Origin: Bacillus sp. JCM 19041
GTDB lineage: Bacteria > Bacillota > Bacilli > Bacillales > Bacillaceae_D
Assembly (NCBI GenBank): GCA_001310375.1
Contig: BAXC01000009.1
Span: forward strand, 1 to 63,983
DNA: 63,983 nt
Reading direction: 5' to 3'
Shown in pieces: positions 1 through 9,470 of the stretch (the first letter of the stretch is position 1; the number at the start of each line of letters is the position of its first letter). A program made the translations under genes and the position numbers. The notes under the pieces are model-generated. The model saw nothing but the letters and a program-made list of their open reading frames with translations, did no database searches and had not been told where the DNA came from.

Positions 1-1491
1 GTCATCCGTTTTAATGAAGTCAGCAGACACCCACCCTGTATGAGAGCCAGCTTTGACTTGATACCAATTGCCGTCTTTTTTAAGAAGTTCGAGCTTTTGT
101 CCAACAGGCAAGGTTGTGACAATCCGATGGTTTGTGCCAGCGCCAGTACGTAAGTTTAAACGAGCAGTGGTCGTGGCAGTACCAATAGAAGGATTTTGTT
201 CAGCCTGGTCATTGTCAGATGTAATTGTGATGTAGTCGGCAGAAACCCAGCCGGTTTGAAAACCAGTTTTGACTTGATACCAGTTACCTTCTTTTTTTAG
301 AATTTGCACAGTTTGTCCCAAAGATAGGGTTGTCCGAATTGAACTAGATGTATTCGGTTGACTACGCAAATTCAACCGAGCAGTTGTTTTCCCTTCGGCA
401 ATAGGCTTTTGGGAACCTTCTTCAACTTGATCCTCACTTGCAGGGTCCAATTTTAAATAATCTGCAGAGACAAAGCCAGTAATTGATCCCGATTTGATCT
501 GATACCAATTACCTTGCTTGGCAAGTAACTCAACCTTGGTATTTGGATTTAGAGTTGTGATCACTGAATGAGTTTGTCCCGGACCAGTGCGTACATTTAA
601 ACGAGCAGTCGTTGTCCCATATGTATTTGCGGGAAGTTGTTCCAGCTGGTCATTTTCTACTGGTTTACCTGAAGGTTGATTCTTGTAAACTGGCACATCA
701 AACGATAGCTGATAATCATTAACTAAGCTATAAAGGTTAGACATATGATGTGTTTGTTTAACAGCCCACCCTACGTCAGTTGCGTATTGGTAAGTAGCTG
801 GATTAGCTGGGTTCCATCGCATTTTATAAAGAGTGTTCTGCCCACGAGACATATAACTGTTGGAAACAAATTTTGCGCCTCCAATAATTGCATCTTCAGG
901 AGTAAACCAACCTTGATTATAGGCGTATTGAGCCCCCATACGCACGGCATCACCATCAAATGCACCGATGCCATACATGTTATAAACCGTTTTCCCATTT
1001 ACCTGAACGCCTTGGGCAAGGCTAGATGTACCGTTTCCAGTTTCTAATAAAGCATGAGAAATTAAGTAAATCTCGTTTACGCCATATAACTTACTAGCAG
1101 AAATGAAGGCTTGTCCTTGTCCTGATAAAGTACCTTTTCCAGATAGAAGCTGATTATTGATCGTACTTGCTCCAAGCCCAGCGCTTGATTGTAAATCCAA
1201 GAATTGCAAATAAGAAGGAGTACCTTGGGAAAAATTTGTTGGATTCATATAATAGGCAACATCTGAACGACTGGCATTTTGCCATCGCCCGTTCTTATCC
1301 GTTTGAGGAGGAGCGGATGAGTTCATTTGACGGTTAACAGCTGAATCAAACGACAGGTCGTATTGTGTTTCCTTTACGACAACTGAACTAGCGTATGCAG
1401 ATTGAAGTGGAAAAGCTGAAGCGATAATTGTAAGTGCTGAAGCAGAGCCTCCAGCAATCAAAAGTTTCTTTTGTATGGGAAACACCTCCAA
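1..1491 (-). CDS. LytD-like endo-beta-N-acetylglucosaminidase with SH3b repeats (C-terminus cut by window edge)
   Basis: Secreted peptidoglycan hydrolase that cleaves glycan strands. A signal peptide (hydrophobic run ending near SAYASS) is followed by a GH73-type glucosaminidase domain at about residues 70-240 with the signature LLETGNGTS, whose Glu is the expected catalytic acid. At least three bacterial SH3 repeats follow, each with TARLN(V/L)R and GNWYQ(I/V)K motifs, and these should bind the wall. The frame is open to base 1, so the C-terminus is missing. The start is unclear: the best Shine-Dalgarno (GGAGGTG, 1484-1490) points to an ATA codon at 1474-1476, while an in-frame TTG at 1489-1491 lies 9 bases after GAGAGGA. 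I used the TTG. A sigma-D-like promoter lies just upstream, as for B. subtilis lytD. Confidence 0.85.
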   Translation of the reverse strand, partial: MEVFPIQKKLLIAGGSASALTIIASAFPLQSAYASSVVVKETQYDLSFDSAVNRQMNSSAPPQTDKNGRWQNASRSDVAYYMNPTNFSQGTPSYLQFLDLQSSAGLGASTINNQLLSGKGTLSGQGQAFISASKLYGVNEIYLISHALLETGNGTSSLAQGVQVNGKTVYNMYGIGAFDGDAVRMGAQYAYNQGWFTPEDAIIGGAKFVSNSYMSRGQNTLYKMRWNPANPATYQYATDVGWAVKQTHHMSNLYSLVNDYQLSFDVPVYKNQPSGKPVENDQLEQLPANTYGTTTARLNVRTGPGQTHSVITTLNPNTKVELLAKQGNWYQIKSGSITGFVSADYLKLDPASEDQVEEGSQKPIAEGKTTARLNLRSQPNTSSSIRTTLSLGQTVQILKKEGNWYQVKTGFQTGWVSADYITITSDNDQAEQNPSIGTATTTARLNLRTGAGTNHRIVTTLPVGQKLELLKKDGNWYQVKAGSHTGWVSADFIKTDD

Positions 1492-1515
1492 ATAGTAAAA
1501 TCCTCTCAATTACTA

Positions 1516-1542
1516 GTATCGAACAACTAGATTCATAATTTA
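1516..1542 (-). promoter_or_regulatory. sigma-D-like promoter of the glucosaminidase gene
   Basis: On the minus strand TAAA (1542-1539), a 15-base spacer and TTCGATAC (1523-1516) resemble the sigma-D consensus TAAA-N15-GCCGATAT; the -35 and the CGATA core match. It sits 25-40 bases before the start. Autolysin genes of this type are known sigma-D targets, so context supports it, but three of eight -10 positions differ. Confidence 0.5.
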
Positions 1543-1596
1543 ATAGGTTTAAGACATTTTCTCATATTCAGTAGTGAAAATACAACTTTTATACGC

Positions 1597-1627
1597 AAAA
1601 ACCCCAATTTTCGCCATTGGGGGTTTT
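1597..1627 (-). terminator. intrinsic terminator of the LCP gene
   Basis: AAAACCCCCAA and TTGGGGTTTTT pair around a 9-base loop, and the minus-strand product ends in a U-run. It begins three bases after the LCP stop codon. Confidence 0.85.
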
Positions 1628-1629
1628 AC

Positions 1630-2650
1630 TTATTGTTGAACAGTTGTTGATGGATTATCATTTATTTCAAGATGGTCTTTTAAAGTATTTTGTAACTCGA
1701 TTAATTCGGTTTCAATAATATCTTCATACCAAATGCTATTTCCATTAATATCAGGACGACGAGTGCCAGAGGTCTGAAGTTGGTTCCTGTCGATTGAATT
1801 AATCGATGAAGCATAACCGTGAAGGGAAACAATGTTACCAAAGGTTAAATCCATTTGAATGTTGTTTCCAACGGCATTAAAGACATCGTTAAAACGTGTG
1901 ATGCTAGAAAAAGAAGCGGCACGATTAATAATGGCTTCAATTACTTGCTGTTGTCGGATACCGCGTCCTTTGTCACCGCCGCCAGCAGCTGATTTTCTTT
2001 CTCTAGCATAAGCTAAAGCTTTTTCGCCACCCATTTTTGTTGGTCCTTCTGTAAAAGTAAAATCAACATCACGGCTTTTCTCTTTAAAATCAAACTCATA
2101 CGTAACATCAACTTCTATTCCTTCAAGAGCATCAATTACTTCAACTAAACCATCGAATCGGACTAATGCATAATGATCGATAGGAATATCGAGCAAGTTT
2201 TCGACCGTGTCGATTGTCATATCAATTCCGCCGAAAGCGTGGGCATGATTAATTTTATCGTAATAACCGCCCCCTCGATAACCAATTATTTCTGTATACG
2301 TATCACGAGGGATGCTAGTGAGCATAATGGAACGTTCGTCTTTATTAAACGTCGCTACCAGCATTGTATCTGTTCGCTCGACCCCATCTCCTTCACGAAA
2401 GTCGCTACCAAGTAACAGCATCGAAAAATTATCTTTTCCGACATCGACAGGCTCTACTCGCAGGTCAGACTTATTTCCACGATCAAGTCCTTGGAAAGAT
2501 CCAGATGCCGTTTCATCCAATTGATTTAATATATACCATGCACCAGTTCCGATGGCTAATAGTGCAATGAGCGCAGTGATTAATGTAACTTTTAAGATTA
2601 ATCTCGTTCGTCTTTTTTTTGCGGCGACGTTTTCTAGATTCTTCCTTCAT
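1630..2650 (-). CDS. LytR-CpsA-Psr (LCP) family cell-wall glycopolymer ligase, one frameshift
   Basis: LCP enzymes transfer teichoic acid or other glycopolymers from undecaprenyl-pyrophosphate to peptidoglycan outside the membrane. Seen: a basic N-terminus (MKEESRKRRRKK), one transmembrane helix at about residues 20-40, then the LCP domain with LLLGSDFR, DTMLVATFN, SIPRDTYTE and YARERK, whose Arg and Asp residues bind the pyrophosphate. The membrane helix is out of frame because of an 8-base T run at 2613-2620 (A run in the gene). Removing one base joins it to the domain and gives 339 residues. The ATG at 2650 has GAGGG eight bases upstream. In B. subtilis the LCP gene tagV lies next to yvyE and degS, as here apart from the inserted block. 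Confidence 0.88.
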
Positions 2651-2665
2651 ACGCCTATCCCTCAT

Positions 2666-3122
2666 TTCACAATAGATAAAATAGTAAGCATAAATTGACA
2701 TAACTAAGTAGTTCAACTTCGAATTATATCATATATTCATTGAAAAGATAGAGGTTATGATTTGAAAAACTATGTTACAAGTTCTCACATAGAAATTGTT
2801 ATTCCCTTAGAAAAGCTACAGATATAGTATGTAGGATGTATAGAAAACATTAATATAAAAAAACCTTAATCACATAGATAAGTGTTGCTTTGAATCGTAC
2901 TATTCAATTTTATAATGAAAATAAGCAGTGTTTGTAACAATAGTACCACTTTAGAAGAGCGTTTAATTACAATACTTTTCTGAAGAAGGTTGCGTTTTTA
3001 AAGTTGATACGCTAATAATTAATGTACGTAATCATTATGTCATGATAACGTAATTGAATAAAAATAATTTGAAATTTCTAACCGTTCATTACATAAGTTA
3101 AGAGATTTATCAAAACTTTTTG
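2666..3122. other. AT-rich intergenic region, no gene seen
   Basis: Divergent region between the LCP gene and the lrp-like regulator. It is AT-rich with stops in all frames. I see no convincing gene, riboswitch or strong promoter besides the one at 3123-3151. Confidence 0.5.
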
Positions 3123-3151
3123 TTGCTTTCTGAAAATGATTCTTTTATACT
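3123..3151 (+). promoter_or_regulatory. sigma-A promoter of the lrp-peptide transporter cluster
   Basis: TTGCTT (3123-3128), a 17-base spacer and TATACT (3146-3151), about 95 bases upstream of the regulator start. The -35 overlaps TTTCTGAAAAT, which matches the core of the CodY motif AATTTTCWGAAAATT in 11 of 15 positions. CodY control of peptide importers is common in Bacillus, so this is possible but weak. Confidence 0.6.
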
Positions 3152-3248
3152 AGCAATATATTTTACGAAATTAACAGTTAATTCGATTATTGTTACTAGA
3201 TTCGTAATACAGAATTGTGACCCTGTTGGGAAATAAGAGAGTGATAAG

Positions 3249-3725
3249 ATGAAGAAATTAGATGAATTGGATTTTTTAATCTTAGATATTTTTCGAAAAG
3301 ACGGAAAATATTCTTACAGTGAAGTAGCACGAAACCTCAATGTGAGTGAAGGAACAGTTCGGCAACGTACGAAAAAAATGCGTACAAATCAAGTGTTTGA
3401 TTTCATGATCTGCATTAATCCCGAAAAAGTTGGTCTATCTGTAAAAGCGATTATTAGTTTGAATACAAAGTTGGGAAAACAGGATCAAGTAGGAAAGTGG
3501 TTAGCCTCTTTCAATGAGATTCACGAAGTCTCATCGTTTTCTGGCTATCATGATTTAATTATTCAAGCATATTTTAAAGATAATGAAGCACTTGTACAAT
3601 TCGTGAATAACGAATTGGCGCGTTCGGATGGCATCGCTGCAATCGACGTAAGTATCCAATTAATGGAGTATAAGAATTCTTTTTCTTATTTATTATCTAA
3701 TAAGAGCGATAAATCAATCACTTGA
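3249..3725 (+). CDS. Lrp/AsnC family transcriptional regulator
   Basis: 158 residues, the usual size. The N-terminal winged helix (about residues 3-45, DFLILDIFRKDGKYSYSEVA then VSEGTVRQRTKKM) binds DNA, and the C-terminal RAM domain (about 65-150) binds amino acids or small ligands and forms octamers. It has GAGAGTGATAAG as a weak ribosome site before ATG 3249. It ends 17 bases before the first peptide-transporter gene on the same strand and shares its promoter, so control of peptide uptake is a reasonable inference. The ligand cannot be told from sequence. Confidence 0.88.
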   Translation: MKKLDELDFLILDIFRKDGKYSYSEVARNLNVSEGTVRQRTKKMRTNQVFDFMICINPEKVGLSVKAIISLNTKLGKQDQVGKWLASFNEIHEVSSFSGYHDLIIQAYFKDNEALVQFVNNELARSDGIAAIDVSIQLMEYKNSFSYLLSNKSDKSIT

Positions 3726-3742
3726 GAAGTTAGGTGGGCATT

Positions 3743-4765
3743 ATGGAAGATAAAAAACTACTTCAAATTGAAAATTTAAAAACATCGTTTCGAGTAAAAG
3801 ATGATTATTATGCGGCAGTTGATGGTGTAACACTTAGTGTTAATAAGAATGAAGTATTGGGTATAGTTGGGGAGTCTGGATCTGGAAAAAGTGCACTAGC
3901 GTTTTCAATAATGCGGCTTCACCCTAAGATGAATTCAAAGATCGAAGGGCATATCCATTATAAAGATCAAGATTTGGCGCATTTACCAGAAGTGAAGATG
4001 CAAAAATTACGCGGAAGTGAATTAGGGATGATTTTCCAAGATCCAATGTCAGCATTAAATCCTCTTCTAACAATTGGTGATCAAATTGGAGAAACATTGT
4101 ATTTACATACAAACTTAAGTAAAAGTAAGCGTCAAGAAAAAGTGATGGAGCTTCTAAACCAAGTTGGAATTCCAAGACCAGAAAGTGTATATGGACAGTA
4201 TCCACATGAATTGTCTGGTGGTATGAGGCAACGAATAGTAATTGCAATAGCGATTGCCTGCGACCCAACATTTTTAATTGCTGATGAGCCAACTACAGCT
4301 CTCGATGTTACGATCCAACTACAAATTTTAAATCTTATTCGCAAACTAAAAGATGAACTTAATACAGGGGTCATTTTAATCACACATGATTTAGGTGTTG
4401 TATCGGAAATGGCTGATCGAGTGGCAGTAATGTATGCTGGTCAAGTAGTAGAAGTTGCACCAGTATATGAATTGTTTAAAAATCCTAAGCACCCTTACAC
4501 GCGCTCGTTGTTGCAATCTAATCCGACTGTGAATTCAGCGAAATCAAAATTGCATGTTATTCAGGGGGTTGTCCCATCACTTGTGAATTTGCCTCGAGAA
4601 GGTTGTCGATTTAAGGAACGAATACCTTGGATTAGCAATTATGCCCATGAAGAAAATCCAGAATTGCATGAAATAGCACCAGAGCATTTTTGTCCGCTGC
4701 ACATGTTACAAAGAGTTTTATTTCCCAACCAAAGAAGAGGAGGCAGTGTCGATGGCATTTCTTGA
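3743..4765 (+). CDS. Peptide ABC importer ATPase, OppD/DppD type
   Basis: One of two nucleotide-binding subunits powering peptide uptake at the membrane. It shows Walker A GESGSGKSAL (about residue 40), ABC signature LSGGMRQR, Walker B FLIADEPTTALD, an H-loop ITHDLG and the C-terminal oligopeptide-transporter domain GCRFKERIPW. ATG 3743 is preferred over GTG 3734 because AGGTGG is well spaced before it. The last ~25 residues read unlike the family. Dropping one T from the run at 4687-4691 restores a typical C-rich tail (HFVRCTCYKEF), but that frame then has no stop and runs into the next gene; see findings. Confidence 0.92.
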   Translation: MEDKKLLQIENLKTSFRVKDDYYAAVDGVTLSVNKNEVLGIVGESGSGKSALAFSIMRLHPKMNSKIEGHIHYKDQDLAHLPEVKMQKLRGSELGMIFQDPMSALNPLLTIGDQIGETLYLHTNLSKSKRQEKVMELLNQVGIPRPESVYGQYPHELSGGMRQRIVIAIAIACDPTFLIADEPTTALDVTIQLQILNLIRKLKDELNTGVILITHDLGVVSEMADRVAVMYAGQVVEVAPVYELFKNPKHPYTRSLLQSNPTVNSAKSKLHVIQGVVPSLVNLPREGCRFKERIPWISNYAHEENPELHEIAPEHFCPLHMLQRVLFPNQRRGGSVDGIS

Positions 4766-5684
4766 AGTTGAAGATCTAAAAGTTCATTTTCCTATTAAAG
4801 GAGGGATCTTGCGCCGAACTTTAGGTCATATTAAAGCGGTCGATGGTGTCAATTTTAAATTAGAACAAGGTAAGACATATGGCCTGGTTGGTGAATCAGG
4901 ATCTGGGAAAACAACGTCTGGCCGAGCAATTATTGGTCTAAATGATATTACTGAAGGCAAAGTTTTATTTGATGGTACAGACATTACTAAAAAGACACGA
5001 GCTAATTATAAGATTCGTCAAAACATTCAGATGGTTTTTCAAGATCCATACTCTTCATTAAATGGAAAGAAGCGAGTGATTGATATTGTAGCGGAACCAT
5101 TTCGTAACCATCGCAAAATGACAAAAGGAGAAGAACGCCTAGCGGTAGAAGAGTTGCTTGAACAAGTTGGTATAAGTCGTGATGCAATTTTTAAGTATCC
5201 TCATGAATTTTCTGGTGGTCAGAGGCAGCGCATTGGAATTGCCAGAGCAATTGCGTTGAAGCCAAAATTAATTATTGCTGATGAGCCGGTTTCTGCACTA
5301 GATGTGTCAGTGCAGGCGCAAGTACTTAATTTTATGCAAGATATTCAGAAAGAATTGAATTTAACTTACTTATTTATAAGCCATGATTTAGGTATAATTC
5401 GCCATATATGTGATCGAATTGGCATTATGTATAAAGGACGTTTTGTTGAGGAAGGAACGCCAGAGGATATTTTTAATAACCCACAACATATTTATACGAA
5501 ACGGTTAGTTTCAGCTATTCCCGATATCGATCCGACCAACCGGGCAGAACGATTAAAATTACGCGATGAGATTGATAAAGAGTTTGGAGAGAACCAAGGA
5601 AAATATTTTGATAAAAATGGCCTTGCTTATCAATTAAAGTCAATTTCAAATACTCATTTAGCGGCTTTGCCTGAGAGAGGTTAG
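4752..5684 (+). CDS. Peptide ABC importer ATPase, OppF/DppF type
   Basis: Second ATPase of the peptide importer. Walker A GESGSGKTTSG, ABC signature SGGQRQRIGIARA, Walker B IIADEPVSALD and H-loop ISHDLG are intact. The N-terminal insert FPIKGGILRRTLGHIKAVDGV is typical of OppF, where it lies just before the nucleotide-binding core. ATG 4752 follows AGGAGG by eight bases and overlaps the end of the oppD-like frame. 310 residues. It ends 4 bases before the permease gene, so translation is probably coupled. Confidence 0.92.
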   Translation: MAFLEVEDLKVHFPIKGGILRRTLGHIKAVDGVNFKLEQGKTYGLVGESGSGKTTSGRAIIGLNDITEGKVLFDGTDITKKTRANYKIRQNIQMVFQDPYSSLNGKKRVIDIVAEPFRNHRKMTKGEERLAVEELLEQVGISRDAIFKYPHEFSGGQRQRIGIARAIALKPKLIIADEPVSALDVSVQAQVLNFMQDIQKELNLTYLFISHDLGIIRHICDRIGIMYKGRFVEEGTPEDIFNNPQHIYTKRLVSAIPDIDPTNRAERLKLRDEIDKEFGENQGKYFDKNGLAYQLKSISNTHLAALPERG

Positions 5685-5688
5685 ACGA

Positions 5689-6650
5689 ATGATAAAATTT
5701 ATTATTAGACGTATGCTTATTGCTATACCGCAGCTTTTTGTTTTATCACTTCTTGTTTTCTTTTTAGCTACTTTAATGCCCGGAGATGCTTTTACTGGAA
5801 TGGTTGATCCTGATATTACCCCAGAGCGATTAGAAGAATTAAGAGAATTACATGGCTTAAATGATCCTTGGTACGAACAGTATGGACGCTGGATGAGCGG
5901 CGCACTCCAAGGAGATTTTGGACAATCTTTTCGGTTTAAGCAACCAGTTGCTGATTTAATAGGCGATCGAATTTGGAATTCTGTCTGGTTAGGAGTGTTT
6001 ACTTTGGTGTTCTCCTATCTATTAGCGATCCCATTAGGTATTGTTAGTGGTCGTTATAACGATAGTTGGCTGATAAAGCAATTACTGGATTTACGTATGT
6101 TGGTTTTGCTGCGCCGACATTTATTTTTGGCTTAATTATGCTTTTTGTTTTTGGGTTTCAAATAGGCTGGTTCCCAACTGGAGGAAGTGTGGCTCCTGGG
6201 AATGTACCTGGAACGCTTGATTATATGTTAAGTAAAATTTATCACTTAATTCTTCCATCCATATCGTTAGCGTTATTAACTTTAGTAGGTACCGTGCAAT
6301 ATTTACGTAGTGAAATCATTGATACAAAACACAAAGAGTTTGTTTTAACTGCTAGAGCAAAAGGAGCAAACGAAAATCGAATTTACAATAAACATGTATT
6401 TCGTAATTCTTTGCTACCACTTGCCGCTTTTTTTGGTTATGAGATTACTGGTTTAATAACTGGATCAGTTTTTATTGAACGAGTCTTTAGTTTTCCGGGG
6501 ATGGGGAACTTACTGATTAGTTCAATACAGAACCGGGATTTCAGTGTTGTATCAACACTCCTATTAATGTTTGGTTTTGCCGCCATCATAGGGACCGTAC
6601 TCTCTGATATTATTCTCGGCATTGTTGATCCAAGAATACGTATCAAATAA
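5689..6650 (+). CDS. Peptide ABC importer permease, OppB/DppB type, one frameshift
   Basis: Integral membrane subunit, about six transmembrane helices. The N-terminus (MIKFIIRRMLIAIPQLFVLS) and the extracytoplasmic segment GLNDPWYEQYGRW are typical. The EAA loop that contacts the ATPase is seen as VLTARAKGANENRIYNKHVF. The frame breaks near 6068, where AGTTGGCTG probably lost one G. Restoring it joins the two halves (DSWADKAITGFTYVGFAAPTF) into 320 residues, the family length. Confidence 0.9.
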
Positions 6651-6671
6651 AAGAAAAGCGGGGAATTTGTT

Positions 6672-7573
6672 TTGGAACAGCCGAATCTTGAAAAACAACT
6701 AGCAACAATACAGAAAACTCCATCTGGATTAAAAGTTATTTTTAAAGAGATATTACGTGATAAATTTGCTTTAACATCACTGATTTTATTCCTTGTCTTA
6801 ACAGTTCCAATAACTATTTATTCATTTATATTGGATCAAGATGCTGTAACAAGAGTCGATATTCTCAATATTTTTCAACAACCTTCTGAAAACTATTGGC
6901 TCGGAACCGACCACGGTGGAAGAGATGTTTTTGGTCAATTAATTATAGGGACTAGAAATTCACTAGCAATAGGTATCGCTATAACATTATTTGGTAGCTT
7001 AATCGGTATTATTCTTGGTTTAATTGCAGGATATTACGGTGGTCAAGTCGATAATGTAATTATGAGAATTGTTGATTTCTTCTTTATTTTACCTACGATG
7101 CTCTTAATCATTACATTTGTTGCTATAAATCCAGGCTACAATATGGTTGAATTTTGTATAATCTTCATCGCTTTTTCTTGGATGTCAATTTGCCGTCTTG
7201 TTCGATCAAAGGCGTTACAAGAAGCATCTCTTGAATATGTACAAGCGGCAAAAACGTTAGGAACACCAGGTTATAAAATCATTTTTGGTCACATTTTGCC
7301 AAATGTTAGCTCTATTATTATTGTCAATGTGACATTAATGCTCGCAGCAAATATTGGGATAGAATCTGGCTGTCATTTTTAGGCTTTGGTTTTCCAGAAT
7401 CAACTCCAAGTTTGGGTACACTTGTTAGTTACTCAACAAACCCACAGATTTTCGAGCTTCGACCATGGATTTGGTTACCTGCAGCAATACTCATTTTCGT
7501 ATTGATGCTGTGTATAAATAATGTTGGTCAAGCGTTAAAACGCGCGACTGATGCAAAACAAAGAAGAGGTTAA
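6672..7573 (+). CDS. Peptide ABC importer permease, OppC/DppC type, one frameshift
   Basis: Second membrane subunit. The N-terminal cytoplasmic tail and first helix are followed by the signature LGTDHGGRDVFGQLIIGTRNS and the EAA loop EYVQAAKTLGTPGYKIIFGH. The frame breaks near 7370, where GGCCTG lost a C. After repair it reads GIESGLSFLGFG and runs to TAA at 7571-7573, giving 300 residues. It starts with TTG after GGGGAA. The end lies 19 bases before the binding-protein start. Confidence 0.9.
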
Positions 7574-7592
7574 AAAGGGAGGAATACAGTAC

Positions 7593-9419
7593 ATGAAAAA
7601 AATGCTTAAACCAAGGTTTTATTTAGCGCCTACTCTAGTTGCTGCGCTTGCACTTTCCGCTTGCAATAGCGAAGATGGAGACGGTGGTTCATCAGAACCT
7701 AGTGGAACTGATGGAGATGCTGGAGAAACAGAAACAATAGAAAATGAAGATGGTCTCTATTCAATGGATGACTTCGAACCTACCAAAGCAAATGAAGGAG
7801 AAGACATTGGTGGAGGAACGTTAAATGTTGGTCTAGTGGCTAATTCTGAATTCGCTGGAGTATTAAACTGGCAATTTTATGATGATGCTTTTGATGGTGA
7901 AGTTTTGAATTTTTTTGGTGGAGAACTTTTTCATTTTGATGAAGCATTTAATTATGTTGATGGGGCGGCAAGTTTAGACTTCTCTGATGATGGTTTGACG
8001 ATTACGGTGACAATTCGTGATGATGTGAACTGGCATGATGGTGAACCGGTTACAGCGGAAGATTACGCTTACGCATTCGAAGTGATTGCACATCCAGATT
8101 ACACGGGAGTACGTTACAATTCTTCTATGCAGATTATTGAAGGTATTCAAGATTATCATGCGGGGGATGCCGATAATATCTCTGGTTTAAATATTGTTGA
8201 TGAAAAAACATTGGAAATTAGACTCACTGATGCATCTCCAGCAACACTTGCAGGCGGTCTCTGGTCTTACCCAATGGCTAAACACATTTATGAAGATATT
8301 CCTGTTGCTGAAATGGAATCTGCAGATGAAACACGTGTAAATCCTATCGGCTTTGGTCCATTTAAAGTAGAGTCCATTGTTCCAGGTGAGTCTGTTACGT
8401 ATACTGCCTATGAAGATTATTGGGAAGGTGCTCCTTTGTTAGATGGTGTACAGCTGCAAGTCGTTAATCCAGATATTGTTATTCAATCTCTTGGAAGTGG
8501 AGATATCGATTTAGCTCTATCATTCCCGGCGACGCAATTTGCTGATAATGCGGGTATGACAAATTTAGATTGGGTCGCGAGAATTGATCGTGGATATAGT
8601 TATACTGGCTTTAAACTCGGTAAATGGGAAGATGGGGAAAATGTACCAGACCCAGACATGAAAATGGCTGATGTAGAACTACGTAGAGCGATTGCTCATG
8701 CGGTTGACTATGATGCATTAGGAGAACAAATGTATAATGGATTGCGTTATTCAGCCAATACAATCATTCCGCCATATCATGCTCTTTACCATGATGAGAC
8801 ATTGGAAGGGTTTGAATATGATCCAGACTTGGCTAATCAAATACTTGATGACGCAGGTTATGAGTACGATGGGGACTGGCGTACTACTCCTGATGGGGAA
8901 GAACTGACAATTACGTATGCGGCAATGGAAGGTGATGCGACATCTGAAGCTGTTACTGAATACCAAATGCAAGGATGGAGAGATATCGGTTTAAATGTAC
9001 AGTTGCTTGAAGGTCGTACCCATGAATTTAATTCCTTCTATGATCGTGTAGAAGAGGATGATCCTGATATTGATATGTACGGTGCTGCTTGGTCAATGGG
9101 AGCAAATGCAGATCCGTCTGGTGTATGGGGACCAGTTTCACCACAAAACTATACGCGCTATACTGATGATACAGCAAAGGATATTTTGGCACGTGGTGTT
9201 TCACTAGAGGCATTTGAACTAGAGTATCGTCAAGATGTTTATAATGAGTGGCAAGAATATTTTCAAGAAGTGATTCCGGCTATTCCAACCCAATATCGTA
9301 TTGCACCTACACCAATGAATAAGCGTGTGAATGGTTATACGATTGAAGTAGGAAACAATGATTATGGATACCATACAATTTATCTCTCTGAAGAGGAACC
9401 TTTGGTAAACGGACAATAA
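7593..9419 (+). CDS. Peptide-binding lipoprotein of the ABC importer (SBP family 5)
   Basis: Extracytoplasmic receptor that captures peptides and delivers them to the permease. Start ATG 7593 follows GGGAGGAATACAGTAC. A basic N-terminus, hydrophobic stretch and lipobox LALSAC direct lipidation at the Cys near residue 24. A very acidic linker follows, then the SBP_bac_5 fold with the motif TVTIRDDVNWHDGEPVTAED. 608 residues, no frameshift. The strong excess of Asp and Glu over Lys and Arg fits proteins exposed to alkaline surroundings. Last gene of the lrp-led cluster, followed by a strong terminator. Substrate class (di- or oligopeptide) is not decidable here. Confidence 0.9.
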   Translation: MKKMLKPRFYLAPTLVAALALSACNSEDGDGGSSEPSGTDGDAGETETIENEDGLYSMDDFEPTKANEGEDIGGGTLNVGLVANSEFAGVLNWQFYDDAFDGEVLNFFGGELFHFDEAFNYVDGAASLDFSDDGLTITVTIRDDVNWHDGEPVTAEDYAYAFEVIAHPDYTGVRYNSSMQIIEGIQDYHAGDADNISGLNIVDEKTLEIRLTDASPATLAGGLWSYPMAKHIYEDIPVAEMESADETRVNPIGFGPFKVESIVPGESVTYTAYEDYWEGAPLLDGVQLQVVNPDIVIQSLGSGDIDLALSFPATQFADNAGMTNLDWVARIDRGYSYTGFKLGKWEDGENVPDPDMKMADVELRRAIAHAVDYDALGEQMYNGLRYSANTIIPPYHALYHDETLEGFEYDPDLANQILDDAGYEYDGDWRTTPDGEELTITYAAMEGDATSEAVTEYQMQGWRDIGLNVQLLEGRTHEFNSFYDRVEEDDPDIDMYGAAWSMGANADPSGVWGPVSPQNYTRYTDDTAKDILARGVSLEAFELEYRQDVYNEWQEYFQEVIPAIPTQYRIAPTPMNKRVNGYTIEVGNNDYGYHTIYLSEEEPLVNGQ

Positions 9420-9426
9420 TTCGTAA

Positions 9427-9457
9427 AAACATCGTGGCATTTGCCACGATGTTTTTT
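9427..9457. terminator. bidirectional intrinsic terminator
   Basis: ACATCGTGGCA and TGCCACGATGT form a long perfect stem with T-runs on both sides. It lies between the convergent binding-protein and TRIC genes. Confidence 0.92.
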
Positions 9458-9470
9458 ATTGGACCAAAGT

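Noticed and set aside
3924-4292. 122-residue minus-strand frame inside the oppD-like gene
   Set aside because: Lies wholly antisense to a well conserved ATPase and has no ribosome site.
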